64,000 bases of DNA from Dendrolimus kikuchii (GCA_019925095.2 CM034402.1:8815501-8879500), one strand, 5' to 3'; shown: positions 33,252 to 43,890, counted from the stretch's first letter. Translations and numbers: made by a program. The notes: generated by a model not told the origin, from the letters alone.

Positions 33252-33416
33252 TATGGGTAATATACAACAGACTACTCTGGGGCCGATCCCAGACCCAGAC
33301 CACGGAGAAAATTCGTTTCCAAAATTTACCACACCAAGAATCGAACCCGGAACCTCTGCGTTGCAGTGAGCTAGGCCGGCAAAGGCTTAGCCCGCTTAAC
33401 CACATAGGCCGTCATT
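33252..33416 (-). mobile_element. tRNA-derived SINE, reverse orientation
   Basis: On the minus strand the head carries an A-box-like TGGTTAAGCGGGC and a B-box GGTTCGATTC at suitable spacing, i.e. an internal pol III promoter. The distal part matches 17750-17802. No target duplication established. Confidence 0.6.
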
Positions 33417-34615
33417 AAAAACATGGCAAATTTTATAAACAATCTTTCCGTTATTCACTATAGTCTAACTTCCTAGGATCAGCTCTAGTGTTATCCATTG
33501 TACCTATATCACTCATAGCACAAGCATAACTTGATTACTTTAGGAATATACCATGCGTGTTTCACACATACACATTTATTCTGTGCTTTATTGATTTTGC
33601 GTCCAAAGATAGTGTTAAGAAATCTTTATAACGATAAGACCGCCATTTGTACTCTCCACAGTTACATTTTAACAACATCGTATGCAAGTAAGTATATAAT
33701 AAATATACTTACCGAATGTCATTCAATATATATTTATAAAGATGTGAAGAAGTAATAAGTAAGAATTCAAATAAAATAACTTATGTGTTCATGTAATATT
33801 AAAATATAAAATTTGTTGCAGGTTTTATCGACAACCACCACTTATTATTATACAACACAATATGATGGTAATGTTTTACGATATCAAAAGTGTACTAGAC
33901 TATCATCATAAGTTATATTGAAAAAGAACAATAGCCGCATAATATTAAATAAAGAAGCTCTAAGGCCAGCCTTAATACAACATATTTTCTTGAACATAAA
34001 AGAAAATTATGGAGGTATTCAGTTCATCAAGTCATACAACCGTATATCGAGGTTTTCGCAAACATTTTATGTAAAACTTAACCGTGCCGTAAAAAATGTA
34101 CTCGGGATACTCATGTCGAGTGAGAGAAGTGTGTCCCCCATTCACATGCAAATTAGGATAAAGGGACGATTTTTTTGTCGAATAGACATCGCACGATTCA
34201 GGATTAAAGCGGATTACTATACCTATAGAAGCGGCCGGCAACAAAAAGGTACGAGAACATAAATCTTGTAGCACTTTTACGGCATTTATAAAGAGGGAAT
34301 AAACCTGCTTTAGTACTTTTCAAGATAATCGTAAAACGGCATAACAATGGACCCTTCGCAAGCATTATCGGATTAACAATTTTGCAAAATTCTTCAAGTG
34401 CAACTTTATGCAATTGGTGATTTATATTGACTGGTTAATTATATTCGGAACCCGAAATTATCCCACTTTTTTCTTACATTCAAGTGGCTTTCAGCATCCT
34501 CTTATCCTTACACCATTGACACGTACACTCTCACTGCGTCAAGCCAGGACTTCTAAGACCTATCCTTGAAATCGAGATCTGTCGGAGGCGGCATGAATAT
34601 TTGTGCCCCACTTAC
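33417..34615. other. No supported gene
   Basis: AT-rich. A 114-codon plus frame at 33918-34262 and minus frames opposite it show no motif. Confidence 0.35.
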
Positions 34616-34787
34616 CTAGCTGGTTGCCGTAGTTTGACAGCTTCTGCTCTATCACGAACATAAAGAATATCACTGATGTGAAAGTTGCAAACATGATTCT
34701 CTTGAATGACTCCACACATCCACCACAGTATATTTTTCTCCATGATACGTAGTTCTTAGTTGTGTTGTTCAAACATAGACCACAGGA
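34616..34787 (-). CDS. Candidate internal exon of a host membrane-protein gene
   Basis: A 172-nt minus-strand exon bounded by a pyrimidine-rich acceptor (ctgtccttttataattatggcag, exon from 34787) and a textbook donor G|GTAAGT (exon ends 34616). It encodes about 57 residues: four Cys in the first third (SCGLCLNN.., YCGGC), an N-glycosylation-type NNTT, then a hydrophobic segment 'IMFATFTSVIFFMFVI' long enough to cross a membrane, then a polar stretch 'EQKLSNYGNQLG'. The frame is open throughout and composition is less AT-biased than the flanks. I do not recognise the family. No neighbouring exon was found, so introns would be long. Chance agreement of both splice sites with a membrane-like frame is possible but not likely. 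Confidence 0.5.
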
Positions 34788-36304
34788 CTGCCATAATTAT
34801 AAAAGGACAGATAAAGTTATGAATTTATTACCTAACTTTTTTTGCACTATTTCTTTGTAATTAGGTTTTTTTAATGTAAACAGTCAAAAAATTAAAATCA
34901 AGGCGTGATACATTCGTTTAAAATACTACCTGTGTCTGTCTGTAAATTGTCCATATTTTATGGTTATCCTAGTGTAACAGTGGAAGCATATATATAACAT
35001 TTGGCTGGTATCACTTGCTTAATTCATTAGCAGTTTTTTATGTTTGTATTTTTTTGAATTGCAAAAAAATATTTTCCGTTCACTTTATGGGAAAACTACT
35101 TTTAGGCGTCTTGTCGTCGCGTGTGTACTAAGGACATTATTGTAAAATATCAAATGCAAAACACAAATTGAGAGTTTATATATATATATAAAACTACATT
35201 GTAACAGAAAGCACTTTTTGTGGTTCCGTACTATTTCAACGAAATGAGAAATAGCATGTACGAATTATTAATCTTTTATGGTAAATATGAACAAAGTCAA
35301 CTGTTTTTGTTATTTAGCTAAAGGACCCTACAAAAAGTATTTAATCGAACACCTGATTCAAAAACTTCTTAACGGATCCTTTAGAAACAAATTTTTGATG
35401 TAAGGAATCTCTATCTACTTCATAATTTTCTATCTCATAGCTCAATAGTTAAAAACACACCACGCTCGTCCAAGATGAGTTAGTGGGTTTCCAACATCGG
35501 TTATCTCCAAGTAACCCTGTCGACGTTTTCTTTCACCGCCAGCATGTAATAAATGTAATATTACAATGATTATATATTTAAGAAAAGTCCGTTCCTTATA
35601 TACAACAACTTTATTTATTCGAAACATGTGAACGCTACGACAGTTGCAGCGAGAATGACTTATTGCTCCGCCCACACCCTTTTAATAATCACAACTACCT
35701 TCAAATATTATGTAGTCAATCTAGTAACTTGTTACAATAGTACAATTATAATATAACAAGGAGATGCGTATTCGCGAGCCATGCTTAGAACCCACATAAT
35801 TTGAATAAGCTTAGAGTGTATCGACCACTATACTATTATGATAAGCACTAAGCACAGTTTTAAGACCTATATTATTAACCTTTGAATCAAAACCTCTATT
35901 TTGTATTTAAATTTTAAATTAATCATTTAAGAAATCATTCCAAAAATAAGCGAGATTTACGTTTACAACATACCTAATCTTGATTTACAAGAAGACGCCC
36001 CAAATACGCACTACCGCGAAATTAATTTTTGTTTCGGCCTAAAAGAAAAACAATGTACTTATTCCTTTAACAAAATTCAGTACACAGAAAAAACACCTAG
36101 AGGATGTGGCCTAAATGAAGTGGTTGCCGGATGCCGGAACAGGATAAGCGAGATGACTTTCCGGTCCCGCGACGGTCGTAAACTCAACGCATGCATTTAA
36201 TTTTCTGACTTACACCAATTCTGTGTGAGTAGAGTAACTTAGGACGCACATTCCTAAACTGACTTTTTTTATTAACGCAGGGGAATTGTCTTTTCTTGCG
36301 ACAC
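34788..36304. other. No gene recognised
   Basis: If the exon above is real, this would be upstream intron. Nothing else stands out. Confidence 0.35.
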
Positions 36305-36318
36305 ACACTTGGGCCATG

Positions 36319-36589
36319 TAAGCCGTGGTAGCGCAATGGGTAGCGCACACGTCCCAAACTCAAAGGGCGCGGGTTCAAAACCTAGCCGGAACGCATGCAC
36401 CTCTTAGGCAGTTTTACAACCTAATGTACATCATTACAATTATCACGTGCTAACAGCGGTAAAGGAAAACATAGTGATGAAACCTGCACGTCGAGATAAC
36501 TGATGTGTTAAATAATCTCCGTTCTCCTATAGTGGGAGGCCCGAGCCCAGCAGTGGGACGTTTATGGGCTGTTATTATTATATTATTAT
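36319..36589 (+). mobile_element. tRNA-derived SINE with 14-bp target duplication
   Basis: Head with A-box-like tagcgcaatgggtagcgc and B-box GGTTCAAAACC, tRNA-unrelated body, conserved 'agtgggaggcccgagcccag' and 'gggacgtttatgggctgt', and a (TTA)n tail. Flanked by acacttgggccatg at 36305-36318 and 36590-36603. Other copies: 60353-60608 and 16921-17006 (minus). Confidence 0.9.
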
Positions 36590-36603
36590 ACACTTGGGCC
36601 ATG

Positions 36604-36887
36604 GATACGGGGGAAGGTCAAATGCATAATGCCGCCTGCACGAGTGTGGGACTCTCGAGGGAACCGGACCCCGCCCCGGGGGGCGAAATCCGACCGAAGT
36701 ATTACTAAAACTAACCTGCGCCCCATACTCGCACTCTAGTCGGACGTCACGGGATCTAGTACATGGTTACTGCACCGTGACGCCCTCGTACATAGCCGTC
36801 CTGGTACACCCTGGTGAGCAGATTGTACCTCATCATCGAGCAGGGCGGATGAATCCGCTGTTACCCTCGTATACAGCGGCCCCCTGC
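36604..36887. repeat. GC-rich segment, probable older repeat
   Basis: Much richer in GC than its surroundings ('ccccgccccggggggcgaaa'), with no open frame of note. The SINE at 36319 is inserted in it, and a SINE 3' part follows directly. Family unknown. Confidence 0.35.
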
Positions 36888-37064
36888 AACAACCTTTAGT
36901 TGTGTTCCGGCATTAGTGACCAGGTTCCAGTCTCCTTTAAGAGAGCAGCAGCGCATTTGTAGCACCTTTGGTGTTGCAAATGTCTATAGGCGATGGTAAC
37001 CGCTTTTCATCAAGTGGGCCGTCTGCCTGTCTGCTGAACTCCTGCAATAAAAAAAATAAAAAAA
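36888..37064 (+). mobile_element. SINE (tccgtgcagg family), copy 4, 5'-truncated
   Basis: Nearly identical to the 3' half of the 17976-18294 copy, with an A-rich end (cctgcaataaaaaaaataaa). Confidence 0.7.
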
Positions 37065-37140
37065 CAAGATTTTTAGGTACCGTAGCGAGTTTGGAAAAAA
37101 CGGTTCCTTTATGAAATCGTCGTGACTGTCGTCTCTCATC

Positions 37141-37390
37141 TTTTTTATTATTGCAGGAGACCAGTGGACCAGCTAACGGCTTACGTCATGGAAAGTGGTT
37201 ACCGTCGCATATAAACATTTGCAAAACCAGAAGTTCTACCAAAATGCTGCAAGTCTGGAAGGGCCGGACGCCGGAGAACAAGCGCCGGAGTCAGGGTGCA
37301 TATAGCGGTATACTCTAGACCAGGTTTGTTACTCATCCAGTGAAAATGTCCAACTACCTGGCTAAAAACCTGGCTGCCTCTATATGTGAC
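37141..37390 (-). mobile_element. Divergent SINE of the same tail family
   Basis: On the minus strand, 'ggttttgcaaatgtttatat', 'gacggtaaccactttccat' and 'tcctgcaataataaaaaa' match the shared tail; the head differs. Confidence 0.55.
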
Positions 37391-37527
37391 CATTTTTTTT
37401 TTTAACTACTCTGTCTAATATCTATATGGAAGAAACTTATTAGAAATGTATGTAATTTACATGCCTAATATTATGCTGTAGTGAAAACGTAAAATAATTA
37501 AACATTAAACATGGTCGCTATATAATA
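37391..37527. other. Short AT-rich spacer
   Basis: Nothing recognised. Confidence 0.3.
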
Positions 37528-37946
37528 GGTTGGGGAAAAAGTCTTTTCGCATATAGTATGTATGAACTTGTAATAAGATCTCTTTGGCTATACCATTTGT
37601 ATCTGGCTGGTTTTGGTATCATTAAAAACTTTTAATTTTAAAGAAGACAAATTCAAATTAGGAAAATGTGTGATTTTCATTTGTTTTTCTTATTGTTAAA
37701 ATGAGTGAATCTAATGAAGAAATTCGATACATTTTAAAATTTTACTACAAAAAAAGTAAAAATGCAACACAAGCCGCGAAAAAAAATAGTGATGTTTATG
37801 GACCTAATGCAGTATCTGTGAGAGTAGCGCAAATTTGGTTTAAGCGTTTTCAATCCGGAAATTTTGATATCAAAGATGCACGTCGCTCTGGTCGCCCTGT
37901 TACGGACAAAATTGATGCCATTTTTGAAAAAGTGGAGCAAGATCGG

Positions 37947-38346
37947 TGTTCGGGCTATTGCTAGCCTAGTGGACTGCAAGAATATAGGTAGGCTCCTTGC
38001 TTGTCGGTATTTTTTATTTCCCTAGCAACTTGTACCACAGAACAAAGCAGAACGACTCACCAAGGCTGCGCTGTTGAGGGTCCCTTGCCGGCCGGCTGGT
38101 CTCACACCATAAAACAAACGCACACGTCGCGTTTATCACCTGTCCTTGTTATCACAGTAGTTTATCACAAAATTAATGTACTGCCGCCGTAACTAGACAC
38201 ACGACTGTTAAAATGTCTTATTAACTCCGCCGAAATGATATGCACGTCTTTACTCGTTCAAGGCCGCGGGAGGACAGGGGGTGGCGGCGCGAGCGCCGCC
38301 TGGTTATATCGATACTACCAAGTCCGTGTACAATGTTGCATGAACA
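37947..38346 (-). repeat. BEL/Pao 3' LTR
   Basis: 400 bp; on the element's strand it runs TGTTCATGCAACATTG to CCCGAACA. It contains a TATA-like 'gatataacc' near 38305 and a GC-rich inverted block (ggcggcgc..gcgccgcc). Confidence 0.95.
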
Positions 38347-38360
38347 CACCCCCCCCTAAC
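38347..38360 (-). other. Polypurine tract of the BEL/Pao element
   Basis: On the minus strand 'ttaggggggggtg' abuts the 3' LTR, the expected plus-strand primer. Confidence 0.8.
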
Positions 38361-38379
38361 CAAGGCCCAGCCTTGGTTC

Positions 38380-41300
38380 TCAACAACTCAAGGGAAGCCG
38401 ACATAGTTTCGAGGTGGGTCTCATCAAGACTCCATCCCTCGTCCTCACTTCCGCTACCCGTACAACCCCGTCCTTACCGGGAAGTAATTTAACTAACCGA
38501 CCGCGTTTCCAATGGAGGGGCGGTAAATTATCTTCTTTGATTAAAACTAGGTCATCTAACTTAGGAGGTTCCGTTTTAGAATTCCATTTAAACCGCTGTT
38601 GCAACGTGTGCAGATATTCCGACCGCCAACGCGTCCAAAAGTGCCGAGACATCTTTTGGATTTGTTGAAACTGAGTTAAACGTTGTAGACCAACATCCTC
38701 GTAAGGATACTCCGGGAGAGCAACAAGTGGCTGTCCAATTAAAAAATGACCGGGAGTTAACACTTCAAAATCCGTGGGATCCGTACTCAGGGGACATAAA
38801 GGCCTCGAGTTCATAACCGCTTCGACTTTGGCGAAGAACGTGGAAAGTTTTTCAAATGTCAGCCGGGCATCACCGAGTACGCGTTTCGCATGAGTCTTAG
38901 CCGACTTAACTGCCGCTTCAAAGAGACCGCCATGATTAGGGCTCGCTGGTGCATTAAACAGCCAAGTAATGTTATCTCTCGCTAGTCGCCTCTCTAAGTC
39001 CGAGTGATGGTGGCGTAAGAACGAATATAATTCACGTAAATATTTGTCCGTTCCGGTATAGTTAGTTCCGCAGTCTGACCTGACAAGAGATGGAAGACCT
39101 CTACGCGATATAAAGCGCGAGAAAGCCGCGACAAAAGCTTCAATCGTAAGTTCCGACACGATTTCTAAATGAACTGCTTTTGTGGTCAGACAGACAAATA
39201 CACATAAATAACATTTTTCTATTCTAGCGTTCCGTAATGAACTGGATTTTATATAATACGGCCCCGCAAAATCCGTGGCCGCTCCTTGAAAAGGACGAAC
39301 TCCTCTTACGCGATCCGCCGGTAAATCTGCCATAAAGGGCTGTGTAGGACGTGGCCGCGTCCGATAGCATTGCACGCATCTGAACACAATCTTCCGTGTA
39401 ACGCGCCTAGCTGACACTATCCAATAAGTCCGAGATAAAATAGCCGCTAATGTATATGCGCCGACATGGCAATATACTGCATGATAATGCGTTACCAAAA
39501 GTTCCGTAAATAAACTCGTAGCGGGCAATAATATTGGATGTCGTGCGTTGTACGGTAATTCTGATGCGGATATCCGTCCGCCAACCCGTAATATACGATC
39601 TTTATCTATAAATAAATTCAACCGCCGCATAGCCGTACGTATAAGCTTTCCCGTTTTTAAAGAGTTAGTTTCCTCCTCAAAGTGCGCAGCTTGAACCATC
39701 CTAATTAAATGCAATATAGCGTTTCTACGCTCTGAAACCAATATATTTCCGCTAAGTCTAGAATTTTTAGTCTTATTTTTACAATTTGCCGAAAAACGTA
39801 TTAAATAGGCCGTAACATCAATTAATTTATCAAATGAACTATAACGCTTAAGTAAGTCAAATTCCGAGTCTATTACACCGACATGAACTACCTTAGCTCG
39901 CAATCCGGGCAGATCATGTACAAAAAGATCTGATATATTAGCCGGCCACATATGCTGTGGTTGGTGAAGCCAATTAGGGTTCCACCAGAGTTCGTCTTGA
40001 ATCAAAGCCGCCGCCGTTGCTCCACGTGACGCTACGTCTGCACAATTCAACTCGCTGGGCACGTGACGCCATCGAATGGGAACCGAAGAAGAATTTATTT
40101 GGGAAACTCTGTTGCCTTCAAAAACTTGCAATTTATGAGCTGGTGTACGCAACCAAGCTAACACGATCGTGCTATCACACCAACCGTATACGTCATCGAA
40201 AATAATAGTCTCGTCCATCGTGGAGACCACGTGATTGACGAGAGTCATCATTAATGCCGCGCCGTTTAGTTCTAATTTAGGAATAGTCTGTTTCGTCTTT
40301 AGCGGGGCTACTCGAGATTTGGCGATGAGCAACCGCACGACGACTGTTCCCGCCGTGTCTTCTGATCTGAGGTAAACCGCCGCTGCGTACCCTACCGAGG
40401 ATCCGTCACTAAAGCCATGTAAGGTGAACCGCATCGACCCTACCGAGGTCGATTTTAAAGAACGTGGTATAACTACACCTTGTAAGTTTGGTAAATCGGC
40501 TAAAGTGCCTTGCCAACTTCTTACTATGTCGTCGGGTGCTGGAGCATCCCAATCGACCTTCCGGGACTTATCACCGCTACTTATCAGGGATTGAAGTAGC
40601 AACTTTAGTTTAAACATAACCGGAGCTACCCAACCTAAGGGATCGTACAGTCTGGCTACGACTGACAGAATACTTCGCCGTGTGACCGTGTTGTCCGATG
40701 GTAAATTTAAACGATATGTGAAGCTATCCGAAGCTGGATCCCATTGAATGCCTAGTACCTTTATGAGGCCAGAACCGTTCACGTCTTCAAACATCCTAGG
40801 ACTCTCTAAGTGGTCTAAAGGTAAGCCGTGTAGTAACTCTGGTACGTTAGAAGACCACTTTCTTAATTCGTAGCCGGCCGTAGACATAAGGTCAATTAAT
40901 TCTTGCTGTAACTCACGCGCCTCAAGCAAGGTATCTGCGCCGCCGTTTAAATCGTCAACATAACTGTTCTTACACAATATTTGAGCCACCCGGGGGTACT
41001 TACGCCCTTGGTCCTGGGCCAATTGGTGCAGACACCGAATAGCAATGTAAGGACTAGACTTCAAACCGTAAGTATTAGTCGTCAGTTGATAAAGTAGTAA
41101 CGGCTGATCAGGAGATGCTCGCCAAAATATCAACTGGTATCTCCGATCCTCTGGATGTATCCATGTCTGCCGAAACATCATGCGCACGTCCGTAGTAAAA
41201 ACATAACGCGGCGCGCGAAAATTTAAAATAATTACCGTAATATCATTCTGAAGTCGTTCACCCGCATACAAGCAATCATTAAGTGACACGCCTGTACTAG

Positions 41301-41985
41301 TTTCTTCACTGCCGTTAAATACAACGCGTATTTTACCGTCCCGGAAAACACCGTGATGAACGAGGATGTAGGATTCCTCGTTTGAATTCAAATTAAAATT
41401 AGAAATTTCCATGTGGCCGAGCTTAAGATATTCTTCCATAAATGATACATATTTATCACGAAACTCCGGTTGCCGTAACATTCTACGTTCTAAAGACGAG
41501 AACTGCCGAAGCGCTTTATGTGTGATATCGCCTAATCGTCGATGATTAGGTATCAGTGGGAGGCGCACCATATATTTGCCATCAGGCTCCCGTACCGTAC
41601 TTGAAGTAAATAAAAGTTCACACTCAGTGTCCGCCGGATCCCTAATTTTTATCCTGGGCGGTTCCTCACACCGCCAGAATTTTTCAACCGCTTCCAAAAG
41701 CGATACTCCCGAAAATGAAGTTAGATTATTAAAGTTTACCGAACTATTTAAATTAACCGAAAAAATGGGACCGAAAATTGCGTAATCAAAAATTGTACCT
41801 AGTGCATAAAGGCCGTTAGGACTGATTTGAACCGAATAACCGTTTAAAATTTGACCTAAAATGTCACAACCGAAAATTATGTCTATTTTAGACATTCGAT
41901 AAATTCCATTGTCCGAAATGTGTATGTCACTACTGGCAACACCAATCCGAAAAGCTAAATAATTAGTTGGTTTCTTTAAAACCAC
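38380..41985 (-). CDS. BEL/Pao Pol: reverse transcriptase, RNase H, integrase
   Basis: 1201 codons uninterrupted from the first Met after the second stop. RT with the catalytic YVDD in 'KNSYVDDLNGG' (about residue 342); RNase H region 'LHGFSDGSSVGYAAAVY' (about 520); 'CDSTIVLAWL'; integrase zinc finger H..H..C..C near 835-875 ('HYHAVYCHVGA' to 'RCVQCYR'); catalytic D in 'AATDFAGP' (about 903), D in 'VRSDCGTN' (about 970), E in 'HGGLFEAAVKSAK' (about 1020). The C-terminus has the DUF5641-type region ('LTPGHFLIGQPL', 'LVLIKEDNLPPLHWKRGRL'). The frame is the same as gag, so Gag-Pol would be one polyprotein if the UAG codons at 42289-42291 and 42118-42120 were read through. Every catalytic residue I can recognise in RT and integrase is present. 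Confidence 0.95.
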   Translation of the reverse strand: MVLKKPTNYLAFRIGVASSDIHISDNGIYRMSKIDIIFGCDILGQILNGYSVQISPNGLYALGTIFDYAIFGPIFSVNLNSSVNFNNLTSFSGVSLLEAVEKFWRCEEPPRIKIRDPADTECELLFTSSTVREPDGKYMVRLPLIPNHRRLGDITHKALRQFSSLERRMLRQPEFRDKYVSFMEEYLKLGHMEISNFNLNSNEESYILVHHGVFRDGKIRVVFNGSEETSTGVSLNDCLYAGERLQNDITVIILNFRAPRYVFTTDVRMMFRQTWIHPEDRRYQLIFWRASPDQPLLLYQLTTNTYGLKSSPYIAIRCLHQLAQDQGRKYPRVAQILCKNSYVDDLNGGADTLLEARELQQELIDLMSTAGYELRKWSSNVPELLHGLPLDHLESPRMFEDVNGSGLIKVLGIQWDPASDSFTYRLNLPSDNTVTRRSILSVVARLYDPLGWVAPVMFKLKLLLQSLISSGDKSRKVDWDAPAPDDIVRSWQGTLADLPNLQGVVIPRSLKSTSVGSMRFTLHGFSDGSSVGYAAAVYLRSEDTAGTVVVRLLIAKSRVAPLKTKQTIPKLELNGAALMMTLVNHVVSTMDETIIFDDVYGWCDSTIVLAWLRTPAHKLQVFEGNRVSQINSSSVPIRWRHVPSELNCADVASRGATAAALIQDELWWNPNWLHQPQHMWPANISDLFVHDLPGLRAKVVHVGVIDSEFDLLKRYSSFDKLIDVTAYLIRFSANCKNKTKNSRLSGNILVSERRNAILHLIRMVQAAHFEEETNSLKTGKLIRTAMRRLNLFIDKDRILRVGGRISASELPYNARHPILLPATSLFTELLVTHYHAVYCHVGAYTLAAILSRTYWIVSARRVTRKIVFRCVQCYRTRPRPTQPFMADLPADRVRGVRPFQGAATDFAGPYYIKSSSLRNARIEKCYLCVFVCLTTKAVHLEIVSELTIEAFVAAFSRFISRRGLPSLVRSDCGTNYTGTDKYLRELYSFLRHHHSDLERRLARDNITWLFNAPASPNHGGLFEAAVKSAKTHAKRVLGDARLTFEKLSTFFAKVEAVMNSRPLCPLSTDPTDFEVLTPGHFLIGQPLVALPEYPYEDVGLQRLTQFQQIQKMSRHFWTRWRSEYLHTLQQRFKWNSKTEPPKLDDLVLIKEDNLPPLHWKRGRLVKLLPGKDGVVRVAEVRTRDGVLMRPTSKLCRLPLSC

Positions 41986-42117
41986 CGCCGTAACCGATAA
42001 TAATGGATGCCCAGTCCGTTCAGGCCTAAAATTAATTAAAACTATTTGATTAGTACTGCTAGCACTAATCCCGCCAATACCGACTAAAGGTGTAGGTAAA
42101 TAATGTCGCCTTAAGCC

Positions 42118-42288
42118 CTATTCGGAAACAAAGTCGCTCCGAATGATTGAAACCTGAGAGCCAAGATCCAAAAGTGCTCTCGCCTTTATAAAGTCCCCGC
42201 GAACCGATTTGGTTTCAACAATAACCGTAGGCAATACTACGTTATCCGCTAGTGCCGGTATTGAAGCGACATTATTGTTCTTTAATTG
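42118..42288 (-). pseudogene. BEL/Pao protease segment between two in-frame stops
   Basis: In the gag-pol frame this 57-codon stretch encodes 'ALADNVVLPTVIVETKSVRG' and then 'ARALLDLGSQVSIIRSDFVSE' before TAG at 42118-42120. Position and pattern fit the retropepsin-like DUF1758 protease, whose active-site motif is D-S/T-G; here it reads D-L-G. The following stop sits in GAA TAG GGC, which is not a known readthrough context. Both changes suggest the protease of this copy is dead even though the LTRs are young. Confidence 0.75.
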
Positions 42289-42294
42289 CTATTG
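42283..42294 (-). promoter_or_regulatory. Putative stop-codon readthrough site between gag and pol
   Basis: On the coding strand the end of gag reads CAA TAG CAA TTA, in frame with pol. This equals the classic tobamovirus leaky-stop context (UAG followed by CAR-YYA, preceded by CAA), which lets a few percent of ribosomes continue. The context is seen directly; function here is inferred. Confidence 0.7.
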
Positions 42295-43890
42295 AGATGA
42301 ATTGTTACGTTGCTGCCGAATCTCCGATGGCGCATGGGCTGAAGTTGCCGGCGCGTCGTACGAACGTTGTGGGTTGAAATGGTCAACGCGCGTCGAGGCG
42401 CAGCTATATTGCGCGGGCGCCCTGTCGTAGCGCGCTGCCGCCGCCGCCCGCGCCCCTCCGTCCGAACCTTCCCGCGATGGCGAATACATGCGCCGATGAA
42501 AATTGTCACTATTTGAAGCCGGAGAACGGCGAGCTCGCGCGGGGGGTGGCGATCGCCTTGTCATAAGCATACTGTGCCGGGGGACAGCTACGCCAGCGTT
42601 TGCTTGCCGAGAGTTATAATCATTGCGCGAAGGTGAGCGCGAGCCGGCAAAGAATGTCGTACAAATCAATTTATTATGCCCGTAATGACCGCACCCTCCG
42701 CATGCTACGCGCTCGTTGCAATTTGCAGCCGTATGATTTTTAAAACATTTGAAACACAACGAATTTGAATGTATGAATCCTTTTCGTTCATTAATCGAAA
42801 GTTTAACGAATTTATAACAATTGTTAATGGAATGACCCGATATGCCGCAATATGAGCATATTTTGCTACTACCCGCGTGATTAATTTTGACCTCGTGAAC
42901 TTGTTCCGTGATATGCGCCGCTCGCTCCGTCTTACCGGCCCGTGTGCCTGTAGTTATATATAATTCTTTGGTTGTATCTATGAGCCTACACTCATTTTGT
43001 AGAAATTCCGTGAGATTATTGAACGTAGGTAGGTCAGTATTATTACCGCCGTATTTATGTTCGAATCGAGACTTTATTTCGATTGGAAGTTTTGTTAACG
43101 TCAAATGTACGAGTAAATAACTCCATTCCTCTACCGGTAAACCGAAGCTCTTTAGAGCTCGTGTGCATTCTAAAAGAGGGTTCAGTACATCCGACCGCAA
43201 TAAATGATATTTTCGTAATACCGGAATATTTAATATACGTGATATGTGCGCGTCTGCCAATAACCGTTTATTGTCATAACGCGCATACAGTAATTCTATT
43301 GCAATATCTAGGGAGGTGTCAACCATGGGTAAATGTTGAATAATAGACTTAGGTTCTTTAACCAAATGAGAGGACAAATAGTGAAATTTCTCAGTTTTCG
43401 ATATATCCGTACGGCATAGAACTAATGATTTAAATAAACTAATGAAACCACACCACATAAATAAGTCACCGTCGAATATACTCAAATTAATCTGTGGTAA
43501 CCGCGAAGATGATGTACCACCCGAATACGAATCACGCTGTTCCGAAGTGCCAGCGCCCTGGTCACCTGCCACGCGGTGCTTTTCGAATTCTAGTTCTAAC
43601 CGGTCATACCACGACGTGGCGCTTCTAAATTTTAATGTAAAATCGTCTAGATCCTTTTCATCTCCCTTGTAATAATTGAGTATACCTTCGTATGCATCGC
43701 TCAACTTGGTATAATTGTCATCCAATTTCCGTAAACGCACCGACAAAATGCTTGAACTTACATTCTTGTCGTCCAAAATGGCGACCGTATCATGAAACCA
43801 ATCGTATTGTATTTTAAACCTTGTTTCATGCAATTTCGACATTTCGGAACAAACAGAACCTCTCAAAGGAAGAAAACCGTATAAATACAA
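42289..43890 (-). CDS. BEL/Pao Gag
   Basis: 533 codons, ATG at 43890 (MYLYGFLP; a second Met near residue 18 starts 'MSKLHETRFK' and may be the true start). The N-terminal half is helical and acidic/basic, in keeping with the DUF1759-type capsid region ('LPQINLSIFDGDLFMWCGF'). The C-terminal half has three zinc knuckles: 'CSYCGISGHSINNC' (CX2CX4HX4C), 'CFKCFKNHTAANC' and 'CGGCGHYGHNKLIC'. It ends in an Arg/Ser/Pro-rich nucleic-acid-binding tail. It forms the particle and packages RNA. It starts about 110 bp inside the 5' LTR. It terminates at the TAG of the readthrough-type context. Confidence 0.92.
   Translation of the reverse strand: MYLYGFLPLRGSVCSEMSKLHETRFKIQYDWFHDTVAILDDKNVSSSILSVRLRKLDDNYTKLSDAYEGILNYYKGDEKDLDDFTLKFRSATSWYDRLELEFEKHRVAGDQGAGTSEQRDSYSGGTSSSRLPQINLSIFDGDLFMWCGFISLFKSLVLCRTDISKTEKFHYLSSHLVKEPKSIIQHLPMVDTSLDIAIELLYARYDNKRLLADAHISRILNIPVLRKYHLLRSDVLNPLLECTRALKSFGLPVEEWSYLLVHLTLTKLPIEIKSRFEHKYGGNNTDLPTFNNLTEFLQNECRLIDTTKELYITTGTRAGKTERAAHITEQVHEVKINHAGSSKICSYCGISGHSINNCYKFVKLSINERKGFIHSNSLCFKCFKNHTAANCNERVACGGCGHYGHNKLICTTFFAGSRSPSRNDYNSRQANAGVAVPRHSMLMTRRSPPPARARRSPASNSDNFHRRMYSPSREGSDGGARAAAAARYDRAPAQYSCASTRVDHFNPQRSYDAPATSAHAPSEIRQQRNNSSQ

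Noticed and set aside
33918..34262. 114-codon plus-strand frame
   Set aside because: No recognisable motif; comparable open frames lie opposite it; no splice sites that fit.
36319..36390. tRNA gene
   Set aside because: The A and B boxes belong to a SINE: there is a tRNA-unrelated body, a (TTA)n tail and a 14-bp target duplication, and the acceptor stem does not close.
41576..43672. Plus-strand frames within the BEL/Pao element
   Set aside because: Shadows of gag and pol, which are on the minus strand and have full domain content.
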